Positions 57,943 to 64,000 of a stretch of DNA of 64,000 bases are shown piece after piece. Position 1 is the first letter of the stretch, and each line of letters starts with the position of its first letter. The notes under the pieces were generated by a model. The model saw only the letters and a list, made by a program, of their open reading frames with translations. It was not told where the DNA came from and made no database searches. The stretch is taken from the IMG/VR virus record IMGVR_UViG_3300006854_000001, positions 62,001 through 126,000 of that record, one strand, 5' to 3'. The stretch is from a virus. The position numbers and the translations under genes were made by a program.

Positions 57943-57977
57943 AAAAAGTTGACGAAGATCGCCCGGTCTTTTAGGCT
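57943..57977 (+). promoter_or_regulatory. Late-type promoter, copy 3
   Basis: AAAAAGTTGACG with TTGACG (57949-57954) as -35, 17-nt spacer, TAGGCT (57972-57977) as -10, then TCCACTCAC. Best match to sigma-70 of the three copies. The hairpin CGATCG-CAG-CGATCG lies upstream at 57903-57917. Drives the basic protein and probably the capsid genes. Confidence 0.8.
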
Positions 57978-58006
57978 TCCACTCACCGCAACGGTTTAGC
58001 CGGGTT

Positions 58007-58057
58007 CGTCAGGACCGCTAGAGCGCTCTGAAGGGAGCGCAGAGGTCTGTCCTGACG
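58007..58057 (+). promoter_or_regulatory. Structured leader directly before the start codon
   Basis: CGTCAGGAC (58007-58015) pairs with GTCCTGACG (58049-58057), which touches the ATG at 58058; inside, GCGCTC (58023-58028) pairs with GAGCGC (58035-58040). The two nested stems would hide any ribosome site and may control translation of the highly basic protein. Confidence 0.55.
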
Positions 58058-60100
58058 ATGGCTACTGGTCGCGTATACCGCATCAAAAAGTCCGCTGTAA
58101 AAGGCTACGGCTACACGCGCCCGCCGAAAAAGCGGATCAAGCGCAACGGCCCGCGCTTCGCCGCCAACGGCTCGGTCACGCACATCGCCGCCATCAATGG
58201 CCGGGGCTCCTACCGCACTGCGCGCCGCACGATGAGCGGCCTCAGCGCCAATCGCCGTCCCGCCGCCGCGCGCTCGAGTCTCTCGGCTGCGAAGAAGGCG
58301 GCGTTCGCGAAGAAGATGCGACTCGCCAAGGGCAAGGGCGGAGTCAAGCGATCGCGCTTTCGAAGAAACGACGCCTCCCCCGCGCAAGTGCGGATCTGGG
58401 AGCGCGCTGCTGCTCGTCACTCCGATCCCTGGGGCACGCCGAAGAAAAAGCGTCGCGCCAAAAAGAAGACTGCCGCTCCAAAATCACGCCGCCGCAAGGC
58501 GGTCTCGAAAGCAACAAGGAAGAAACCCATGGCTCGTAAAGTTCGTCGCCGTAAGAAGAGCGCCGCGCGCTCTGCCCCGAAGCGCCGGGTGGCCAAGCGC
58601 CGCACGGTCAAGCGTCGTCGCAAGGCGGCGAAGAAGACGGTCGCTGCTCCGAAACGCCGGAAGCGCCGTAAGGCCAAGACCACGCTGAAAGCCAAGCGGA
58701 CACGCTCGCGTCGTCGGCTGAAGCGCAACAAGGGCACGAGTGCCGGAGCTCGCAAGGGCTGGCGCGCGCGCAAGAAGAAGTACGCGCCGACTTCGTACCG
58801 CAAGAGCACTTCGAAGCGTCGCAAGTCTCGTCGCAAGGCCTCGGCCGTTGCCCCGAAGCGAAAGCGCCGCCGGTCCGCCAAGCGGAAGACGGCTCGCCGC
58901 GGCAAACGCAAGCTGAGCATGAAGAAGTCTGCCGTTGCAGCACGGCGTCGTCGCCGGGCCGCAGCCAAGGGCCTGAAGCCCAATCGTCGTCGGCATCGAC
59001 GGTCTCGTCGCAAGATGAGCTCGAATCGCCGCCGTCACCGGTCGAGTCGCCGTCGGGCGCTCAGCCCGAATCGTCGGCGCCGGCACTCGCGTCGCCGCAT
59101 GTCCTCGAACCGCCGCCGGCATCGCCGCAACGGTCGCCGTCTCTTCAAGAAGAACGGCATCGGCGACACGGTGAAGTTCATGGCGGTGACGGGCGGGCTC
59201 GCCCTCGCCGGTCTCGTCGGCCAGAAGGTCTTCACGAACCTCTTGGTGAACAACGTGTTCAACAAGATCTTCGGATCGCCAGCGGTGGTCGTCGCGACTT
59301 CGCCCTCCACCACGGCCACCGTCGCTCCGGCGACTTCGGGTCTCGGCGGCTTCTCGCTCGATCCGCAGTACCAGAAGCTCGCGGGCGCCGCTCTCGTCGC
59401 GGGCCTCGGCATCTTCGCCTCGACAAAGCTCATCAAGGATGCGGGCACCCGCAACACCGTGATGACCGGCATCGCGGTCGGCTTCACCCACACCCTGCTC
59501 ACGGCCGCCTTGGCCAAATTCATGCCGAGTCATGCCGACATGCTGAACGGTGACGGGACCGCAGCGCGCCTGAGCGCGATGTACGGTCTCGGTGCCGGGG
59601 CGAGTCTGCAGCCGCGGTACCAGTCGATCGGGCGACCGATGGGCGAGTACTTCAGCTCCGGCGTGAACGGTCTCGGTGAGTACTTCTCCTCAGGCGTCTC
59701 TGGCCTGGGCGAGTACTTCTCGAGCGGCGTCTCGGGCTTGGGTCTCCCCGCGTACGAAGCCGCTGCCGGCTACGGCGCGAACCCCGACTTTGCGGAAGCG
59801 GCGGCCGGCATGGGCGCCCGCGAACTGCAAAACACCAACCACGTCGATCCGCACGGCGACCTCGATCGTGAACTGACGATCACGGAAGCAGCGGCCGGTG
59901 TGGGCTCGCTCCCGAGCTACGAAGCCGCCGCTGGCTTCGGCAACGTGCAGACCTTGCCCACGTCATCGACCTGGATCCCCGGGACGAGCGACGGGCAAAT
60001 CTGGGCAGGCACGCGCTCCATCTCGCAGCCGCAAAGCGCGACCGAGATGGTGCCGGCCGGCATCCTGCAGACCGACGGCGGTCAGGGCGTATTCGGCTGA
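58058..60100 (+). CDS. Protamine-like virion protein with GEYF/GLG repeats
   Basis: 680 residues. The first 365 or so are Arg/Lys/Ala-rich like histone H1 or protamine, with repeated NRRRHRRS-type blocks. A hydrophobic segment follows (KFMAVTGGLALAGLVGQK, about 380-400). The rest is Gly/Ala-rich with three 11-residue repeats GEYFSSGVxGL (residues 529-561), then AAAG-type repeats (YEAAAGYG, EAAAGMG, EAAAGFG). A DNA-binding half linked to a membrane and shell half could tie condensed DNA to the inner membrane (inference). Confidence 0.72.
   Translation: MATGRVYRIKKSAVKGYGYTRPPKKRIKRNGPRFAANGSVTHIAAINGRGSYRTARRTMSGLSANRRPAAARSSLSAAKKAAFAKKMRLAKGKGGVKRSRFRRNDASPAQVRIWERAAARHSDPWGTPKKKRRAKKKTAAPKSRRRKAVSKATRKKPMARKVRRRKKSAARSAPKRRVAKRRTVKRRRKAAKKTVAAPKRRKRRKAKTTLKAKRTRSRRRLKRNKGTSAGARKGWRARKKKYAPTSYRKSTSKRRKSRRKASAVAPKRKRRRSAKRKTARRGKRKLSMKKSAVAARRRRRAAAKGLKPNRRRHRRSRRKMSSNRRRHRSSRRRALSPNRRRRHSRRRMSSNRRRHRRNGRRLFKKNGIGDTVKFMAVTGGLALAGLVGQKVFTNLLVNNVFNKIFGSPAVVVATSPSTTATVAPATSGLGGFSLDPQYQKLAGAALVAGLGIFASTKLIKDAGTRNTVMTGIAVGFTHTLLTAALAKFMPSHADMLNGDGTAARLSAMYGLGAGASLQPRYQSIGRPMGEYFSSGVNGLGEYFSSGVSGLGEYFSSGVSGLGLPAYEAAAGYGANPDFAEAAAGMGARELQNTNHVDPHGDLDRELTITEAAAGVGSLPSYEAAAGFGNVQTLPTSSTWIPGTSDGQIWAGTRSISQPQSATEMVPAGILQTDGGQGVFG
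59642..59740 (+). repeat. Three 33-nt tandem repeats encoding GEYFSSGV(N/S)GL
   Basis: Three successive copies of GEYFSSGVNGL or GEYFSSGVSGL. DNA copies differ at synonymous sites, so the repeat is kept at the protein level. The same GEYF...GLG pairing appears once in the 51566-52627 product. Confidence 0.85.
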
Positions 60101-60244
60101 GTGAAGACAGTCACCCGATCGGGTGATGAAAGGCTCCGGCCCGGTATCTCTGGAAAACCAGAGACCCGGGCTTGGGCCGTTGTACGGGCCGCTGAGGAAC
60201 CAGCCTCGATAAAAATGGAAGCCCGCACAAAAAGGAAGACCATC
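60101..60244 (+). promoter_or_regulatory. Leader of the candidate major capsid gene with two hairpins
   Basis: A perfect 16-bp palindrome TCACCCGATCGGGTGA (60111-60126) shortly after the stop of the basic protein, and a hairpin CCCGG-TA-TCTCTGG (60140-60153), loop AAAA, CCAGAGA-C-CCGGG (60158-60170). Neither is followed by a U-run, so mRNA stabilisation or processing is more likely than termination. GGAAGACC before the ATG at 60245 is a ribosome site. Confidence 0.55.
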
Positions 60245-61000
60245 ATGGCCAAAGTAGTTTCCATTCGTGAGCGCGTGCACCAGCCCTTCTTCGACACCCT
60301 GATCCGTACCGGCGGCTACACCGCGGGCAACGTGCAGGACGGGACCGACCTCTTCGGTGGCAACGGCGCCGTCCGTACCCCGGCGACGACCAACCTCCTG
60401 AACGGATCGACCCTGCCGTCCGATCAGTCGCACGTCGTCTTGGCGTTGCGCGTGTTCAGCTGGTACCGAAACAGCATCCTCCGCGTCGCGGGCGGCGTGA
60501 CGGGCGAGCTCGCCCTGAACGGCGATTACGGCAACCTCGACCTGTGGACGGGCGCCGGCGCCGGCGTCGGTCAGGCCCCCGGCCAGATCGAAGACGTGTT
60601 TCGTCTGCACTGGCAGACGGAAGAGCAACTTCACTGGAGCTTCGGCACCGGCGAGAAGTTCTCGATCACCAACATGCCGACCTGGTACTTCCCCACGGGC
60701 GGCGGTCTCTCGGCGCAGCTCGGCGGCGCGACGGACCTCATCCACATGCAGAACTCCGGCACGGATGGCCACTCGGGCATCTTGCGGCTCGCCCGCGCGA
60801 TCCTGATCCCACCGCGCCAGAACATCAAGTGCACCGCGAACATCTACGCGCTGCCGACGGACGCCAACTCGCAGATCGCGGCGACCAGCCAAGGTCAGCG
60901 AAACATGTTGAGCCTCCGCGACAACCTGAACGCCATCGACGCGATCAACAAGGTCGTGACGTTCACGTTCGACGGGCTGTTCAGCCGAGACGTGCAGTAA
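60245..61000 (+). CDS. Candidate major capsid protein 1
   Basis: 251 residues from ATG 60245. Soluble, beta-rich, start MAKVVSIRERVHQPFFDTLI; strands such as HVVLALRVFSWYRNSILRVA, ILIPPRQNIKCTANIYALP and a final KVVTFTFDGLFSRDVQ. Isolated between a stabilising leader and a strong terminator, as expected for the most abundant virion protein. No tailed-phage HK97-type pattern is evident. A single jelly-roll fold is my guess; not recognised by sequence. Confidence 0.6.
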   Translation: MAKVVSIRERVHQPFFDTLIRTGGYTAGNVQDGTDLFGGNGAVRTPATTNLLNGSTLPSDQSHVVLALRVFSWYRNSILRVAGGVTGELALNGDYGNLDLWTGAGAGVGQAPGQIEDVFRLHWQTEEQLHWSFGTGEKFSITNMPTWYFPTGGGLSAQLGGATDLIHMQNSGTDGHSGILRLARAILIPPRQNIKCTANIYALPTDANSQIAATSQGQRNMLSLRDNLNAIDAINKVVTFTFDGLFSRDVQ

Positions 61001-61042
61001 CGATTCGGTCCGCTCGGGGCGTTCCTGAGCGGATTGAACCAA

Positions 61043-61090
61043 CAGGTCAGCGGCTCGCTCTTCGGGGCTGAGCCGCTCACCTGGTTTTTC
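61043..61090 (+). terminator. Rho-independent terminator
   Basis: Stem CAGGT-C-AGCGGCTC (61043-61056) with GAGCCGCT-C-ACCTG (61070-61083), one C/C mismatch, followed by GTTTTTCTG. Long and strong. It lies after the candidate capsid gene and before the next structural gene. Confidence 0.88.
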
Positions 61091-61152
61091 TGTAGGCACC
61101 CGCCCTTCGCGGGGTACTTCATCCGCCGAGCGGAGAAGGCACTCAGAACATC

Positions 61153-62073
61153 ATGAGCAACTCGTTCGACCCGAACCGACTCATGCAGTCGGTCAACTAT
61201 GCCGCCGCTTCCGCCCGCGAAGCGCTGACACAAACGCAAGCCATCCAGAAGCGCCTGGACGACATCCAAGCGAACTTCAAGGTGCAGCAGGGCAACCGCG
61301 AGCGCACCCCGAACTTGATGTACATCGAGAATATCCCCGGGCGCCGCGTGCCCTTCGATATGCTCGTCAACATCCTCATCGGCGCCAACGACAACGGCGT
61401 GAAGCAGGGCACGATCTTGGTCTCCCAAGAGGGACCTTTCGTCGCCGTCGCCCGCGTGGCGACCTTCATCAGCCAGCTGCAGCTTCAGCGCATCGACCCC
61501 ACCTCCGGTGCGAAAGCGAACTTCTTCGGCCGCTCCTTCGGTCGCTACCGCCCGATTCATTCCGCCTGGGATCTGATGGATGGCATGCCGCGTGGACAAG
61601 CCGAGCAGCAACAAGCCTTCCCCGGGACAGGCGCTCCCCACATCCTTTCGCCGTCCAACGGCTCTCCCTTCCGATCGATGGAAGCGGACTACTCGATTCA
61701 GTTCCTGAACGCCGGATCCTCCTTCCCTCGCTCCAACATCCCCGTCCCGAGCTCCTTCTGGACGCCGCAGATCAACGCGCCCTTCGCGCTCGGCGCCTTG
61801 GACGTGTTCGAGCGAGGCGAGACGATGACGTTCAATGTGCTACCCCAGCACATCAACAATCCCTCGTACGGCAACATCCAGTCCTTCGCCGGTGGCGGAG
61901 CCGGGTCCTTCCCCTTCATTGCGTCCGGCTGGGATTACGTCGAAGGCATCAACGACGAGGCCGACGCCGCAGCGGGCGCGACCGATCCCATCACGCGCCT
62001 CCCGGACGGCATCCTGACGATCGGTTTCCACGGTTATCGCATCGTGCAGCCCCCAGGCAGCGGCCCCTACTGA
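61153..62073 (+). CDS. Candidate major capsid protein 2
   Basis: 306 residues. Helical head with heptads (QAIQKRLDDIQANFKVQQ), then a beta-rich body (VPFDMLVNILIGANDNGVKQ, ISQLQLQRIDPTSG, ILTIGFHGYRIVQPPG). No membrane span or cysteine. Lies after the terminator, so it needs its own promoter in 61091-61152 or read-through. Style and neighbourhood suggest a capsid partner of the 60245 product. Confidence 0.6.
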   Translation: MSNSFDPNRLMQSVNYAAASAREALTQTQAIQKRLDDIQANFKVQQGNRERTPNLMYIENIPGRRVPFDMLVNILIGANDNGVKQGTILVSQEGPFVAVARVATFISQLQLQRIDPTSGAKANFFGRSFGRYRPIHSAWDLMDGMPRGQAEQQQAFPGTGAPHILSPSNGSPFRSMEADYSIQFLNAGSSFPRSNIPVPSSFWTPQINAPFALGALDVFERGETMTFNVLPQHINNPSYGNIQSFAGGGAGSFPFIASGWDYVEGINDEADAAAGATDPITRLPDGILTIGFHGYRIVQPPGSGPY

Positions 62074-62087
62074 TACACTAGAGGCCC

Positions 62088-62924
62088 ATGAACCAGCCTC
62101 TGTTCAGCCCCGCGCAGCGCTCGGCCTTCGGCCAGATCCAACAGGCCAATCCGAGCATCGCGTTCGGGCAAGGATTTGGCCCCTCGCAAGAGGGCGGCAG
62201 CATGACGGCCTGCACGGCCGATCGGGTGCTCCTCGCTGGTGGACAGCTCGCGAGCTACCTGAAGCCCGACTCGATCATCCCGCTCGAGTACGTCTTTCGA
62301 CGCCTGCCCATCGACGGCATCTTCCAGGCAACGCCCGGGGCGCCGTGTCAGTTCGAGATGGGCAGCATCCGCGTGCCGCAGCTGATGGGCTTCGTCGTGC
62401 TCGACTACCGCTTTGCGATCTACCGCCCAAGCGGGATCGTCGCGGGCGAGTTCATCGAGCTCGAACAGAACCGCCTGCCCACGCAAGTGGGCTGGAACCT
62501 CGAAGCCGATAACACACGCCAGGGCAACTTTCGCTACGAGCTGAACCCCGTCCCGCCCTTCGAGAAATCGAACCCCGCCTACCAAACCCAGCCGAACCCC
62601 GGCTACATCCCGGGCACGCCGGTCGCGGTCTCGGCGAGCGACGATCAGTTCACGCAGGCGCGCTTCACCAACGCGCAGTCGGGCACGGGCGACTTGTCAC
62701 TGATGCCCCAGCGCCACCACCGGCAGGGCCTGCTCCACGTGCCCGCTCCCTGGATCCTGCGCTCGACCCAGACGCTCATCCCGAGCTGCCACATCTTCCG
62801 CGCGGTCACGATCCCGATCGCGTTCTTCGAGGCCGAGATCTTCGGCTTCATGCTGCCCGAGGGGCAGCTCGATGCGATGCAGCGAGCTCTCGCGCCCTGC
62901 ATCGAAAAGCCGGGAGGCTACTGA
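62088..62924 (+). CDS. Candidate capsid protein 3
   Basis: 278 residues. Beta-rich with an extended proline segment (PVPPFEKSNPAYQTQPNPGY). Strands include PCQFEMGSIRVPQLMGFVVL and a C-terminal FFEAEIFGFMLPEG. Resembles the 6710-7543 product in composition. Probable minor or second major capsid component; fold prediction would decide. Confidence 0.58.
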   Translation: MNQPLFSPAQRSAFGQIQQANPSIAFGQGFGPSQEGGSMTACTADRVLLAGGQLASYLKPDSIIPLEYVFRRLPIDGIFQATPGAPCQFEMGSIRVPQLMGFVVLDYRFAIYRPSGIVAGEFIELEQNRLPTQVGWNLEADNTRQGNFRYELNPVPPFEKSNPAYQTQPNPGYIPGTPVAVSASDDQFTQARFTNAQSGTGDLSLMPQRHHRQGLLHVPAPWILRSTQTLIPSCHIFRAVTIPIAFFEAEIFGFMLPEGQLDAMQRALAPCIEKPGGY

Positions 62925-63081
62925 TCCGTCAGTCCCCCGCAATCCCTTCTCGAAGGAGCAACCGTGCCAACCCCCGAACCTTCTCACTCCAACCGAGGAC
63001 CAAACAACCTCATGCGGCAGTGGGTTGTCCTGACAGGTGGGCACGGTTGCTTCCTCGTGATTCTTTCTCGCTGAGCACCCC
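62925..63081 (+). other. Intergenic element with long-range inverted repeats
   Basis: 157 nt without a gene. GCAACCGTGCC (62958-62968) pairs with GGCACGGTTGC (63040-63050), extendable by AGGA/TCCT with one bulge; inside, ACAACC (63004-63009) pairs with GGTTGT (63023-63028). The pyrimidine-rich single-stranded part between arms is C-rich. It could be a structured RNA, a terminator-like element or a packaging signal. Confidence 0.5.
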
Positions 63082-63900
63082 ATGAAATTCGGTCCCTCTT
63101 TTTATCGCAATGACGTGTCCGGCCTCGGCGCCGACGATGCGGCGCTGCCATTTGCGGACCAGGCGCTCATCAGCATCGTGAGCCCGCAGGGATCGCTCGT
63201 GTACACCGAGTGGGCGCGCCAGACGAGCGACTCGTCCTGGCAAGAGGCCACACCCTCGAAGGACTACCAAGCCTTCGCCGTCTCCGATTTCCAGCTCGTT
63301 GCCGTCGCGAACACCACGAGCTCCGAAGTACAAGCGCTCGCGGTCATCTCGCCCGTGCTCACGCGCGCGAGCGCTGTGGCCAGCACCTTCGAAGGCACGC
63401 CCTTCGCCTACGATCACACCGAAGCCGTCTACGCGCAGCTCGACACGCAAGCGACGCCGCAGATTTATTTCTTGTACTGGCTTCGCCTACGCGATCAGAC
63501 CGATCCGAAGACGGGTCCGACCTCGCTCAACTACGCCGCGACCGTCGTCGGCGGCGTGCTCGCGTACATCCTGCCGATCCCGCGCGCGGGCTCTGACCGC
63601 GCAGCGCCTCCCTCGGGATCTTTCTCGAGCGCCTTCAGCGCGCAAGCCGCGCGTGCGCCGCTCACGGTCCCGCAAACGCCCGCGGTGCAGACCACGATCC
63701 CCGCTTCCCCTAGCGTGTCGCCCACCGCGCCCGTGACGGCGCTACCGAGCGTGCCGACGATGCCTGCGACGCAGGCGCAGCAAGCCTCCATGGCGTCGCC
63801 CGCGCGAGCCAACATGAAGGCGCTCCTCTGGGTGGGTCTCGGCACCGTCGCGGCCATTGGCGGTTACAAGCTCATCGAGCGTTACCGGAGGGCTTCCTGA
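63082..63900 (+). CDS. Tail-anchored virion protein with beta-rich head
   Basis: 272 residues. NDVSGLGADDAALPF near residues 9-23 (GLG), a beta-rich domain to about 175, a Pro/Thr/Ala stalk, and C-terminal helix KALLWVGLGTVAAIGGYKLI ending RYRRAS. Bridges the capsid-type and membrane-anchored classes; a vertex or spike-base role is conceivable. Confidence 0.65.
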   Translation: MKFGPSFYRNDVSGLGADDAALPFADQALISIVSPQGSLVYTEWARQTSDSSWQEATPSKDYQAFAVSDFQLVAVANTTSSEVQALAVISPVLTRASAVASTFEGTPFAYDHTEAVYAQLDTQATPQIYFLYWLRLRDQTDPKTGPTSLNYAATVVGGVLAYILPIPRAGSDRAAPPSGSFSSAFSAQAARAPLTVPQTPAVQTTIPASPSVSPTAPVTALPSVPTMPATQAQQASMASPARANMKALLWVGLGTVAAIGGYKLIERYRRAS

Positions 63901-64000
63901 TGGCGGGCATCATTGCGCTGCGCGGCACGGACGGTGGCTGCGGATGTGGCATGGGCGCTGACGCGCTGCCGGCGCCGATCGTCGCGCCGATGCCGACCTC
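63900..64000 (+). CDS. Partial virion-region protein (N-terminus only)
   Basis: ATG 63900 overlaps the preceding stop and the frame is open to the window end: MAGIIALRGTDGGCGCGMGA and a Pro/Ala-rich continuation. GCGCGMGAD resembles the GLG-type turns of its neighbours. Continues beyond the window. Confidence 0.55.
   Translation, partial: MAGIIALRGTDGGCGCGMGADALPAPIVAPMPT

Noticed and set aside
59963-61099. 378-codon minus-strand frame across the capsid leader and gene
   Set aside because: Crosses the promoter-leader and hairpins and is low in recognisable pattern; the plus-strand gene with leader and terminator is coherent.
1-64000. tRNA or rRNA genes
   Set aside because: No cloverleaf-like or rRNA-like stretch was found by eye; gaps between genes are too short and none shows tRNA consensus boxes. 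A dedicated tRNA search would be needed to exclude them fully.

Overview
The window is GC-rich, very gene-dense and lacks ribosomal, tRNA or ordinary housekeeping genes. It reads as a continuous piece of a large double-stranded DNA virus of a bacterium; both ends cut through genes. Small proteins dominate, most genes overlap the next by 4 nt (ATGA/GTGA/TTGA), and replication, nucleotide-metabolism and structural genes are clustered. Host assignment is weak: high GC and a cysteine-patterned lipoprotein (40349-40660) resembling those common in Myxococcota suggest a deltaproteobacterial or myxobacterial host.

Left arm (1-14111), minus strand: from the divergent control region leftwards come small unknown proteins, a SLOG/DUF2493 protein, a putative lysis cassette (small membrane protein plus lysozyme-like protein), membrane and virion-like proteins, two family-2 glycosyltransferases (one fused to a methyltransferase), a beta-class DNA amino-methyltransferase, a 761-residue collagen-like fibre and further fibre-like proteins.

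Right arm, part 1 (14268-24602), plus strand: a train of small proteins, many with paired cysteines (zinc ribbons) or one or two membrane segments, plus a DNA polymerase III beta clamp. A minus-strand island (24610-25555) holds an AbrB-type antitoxin, a Doc/Fic toxin and an unknown gene.

Right arm, part 2 (25717-43351), early and replication functions: an RHH-like regulator; an initiator gene with an AT-rich tract and an 11-bp-phased iteron array embedded in it, comparable to the phage lambda O gene; an overlapping helicase-loader-like gene without a P-loop; a prepilin-like protein; a P-loop kinase; ThyX; a DnaA-domain-IV protein next to DnaB; an M20 carbamoylase-like hydrolase; a MazG-like protein; a papain-like cysteine protease; a lipoprotein; and a RuvC-like protein that seems to lack catalytic acids.

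Right arm, part 3 (43377-64000), assembly genes: a 847-residue coiled-coil protein, then two late operons that start at nearly identical promoters (47265-47299 and 57943-57977). A third copy of this promoter drives the fibre gene on the minus strand (3198-3234). The operons encode a transglutaminase-like protein, about a dozen proteins with a C-terminal membrane segment and a basic tail, proteins with peptidoglycan-binding-like modules, a protamine-like protein and several beta-rich candidate capsid proteins. No portal, terminase, tail tube, tape-measure or baseplate gene is recognisable. The many small membrane proteins recall membrane-containing tailless phages (PRD1, PM2), but the replication set is far larger than theirs. 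A short motif, (S/K/N/R)GLG, recurs in most of the candidate virion proteins. A large membrane-bearing, possibly tailless virus is my working hypothesis, not a demonstrated fact.
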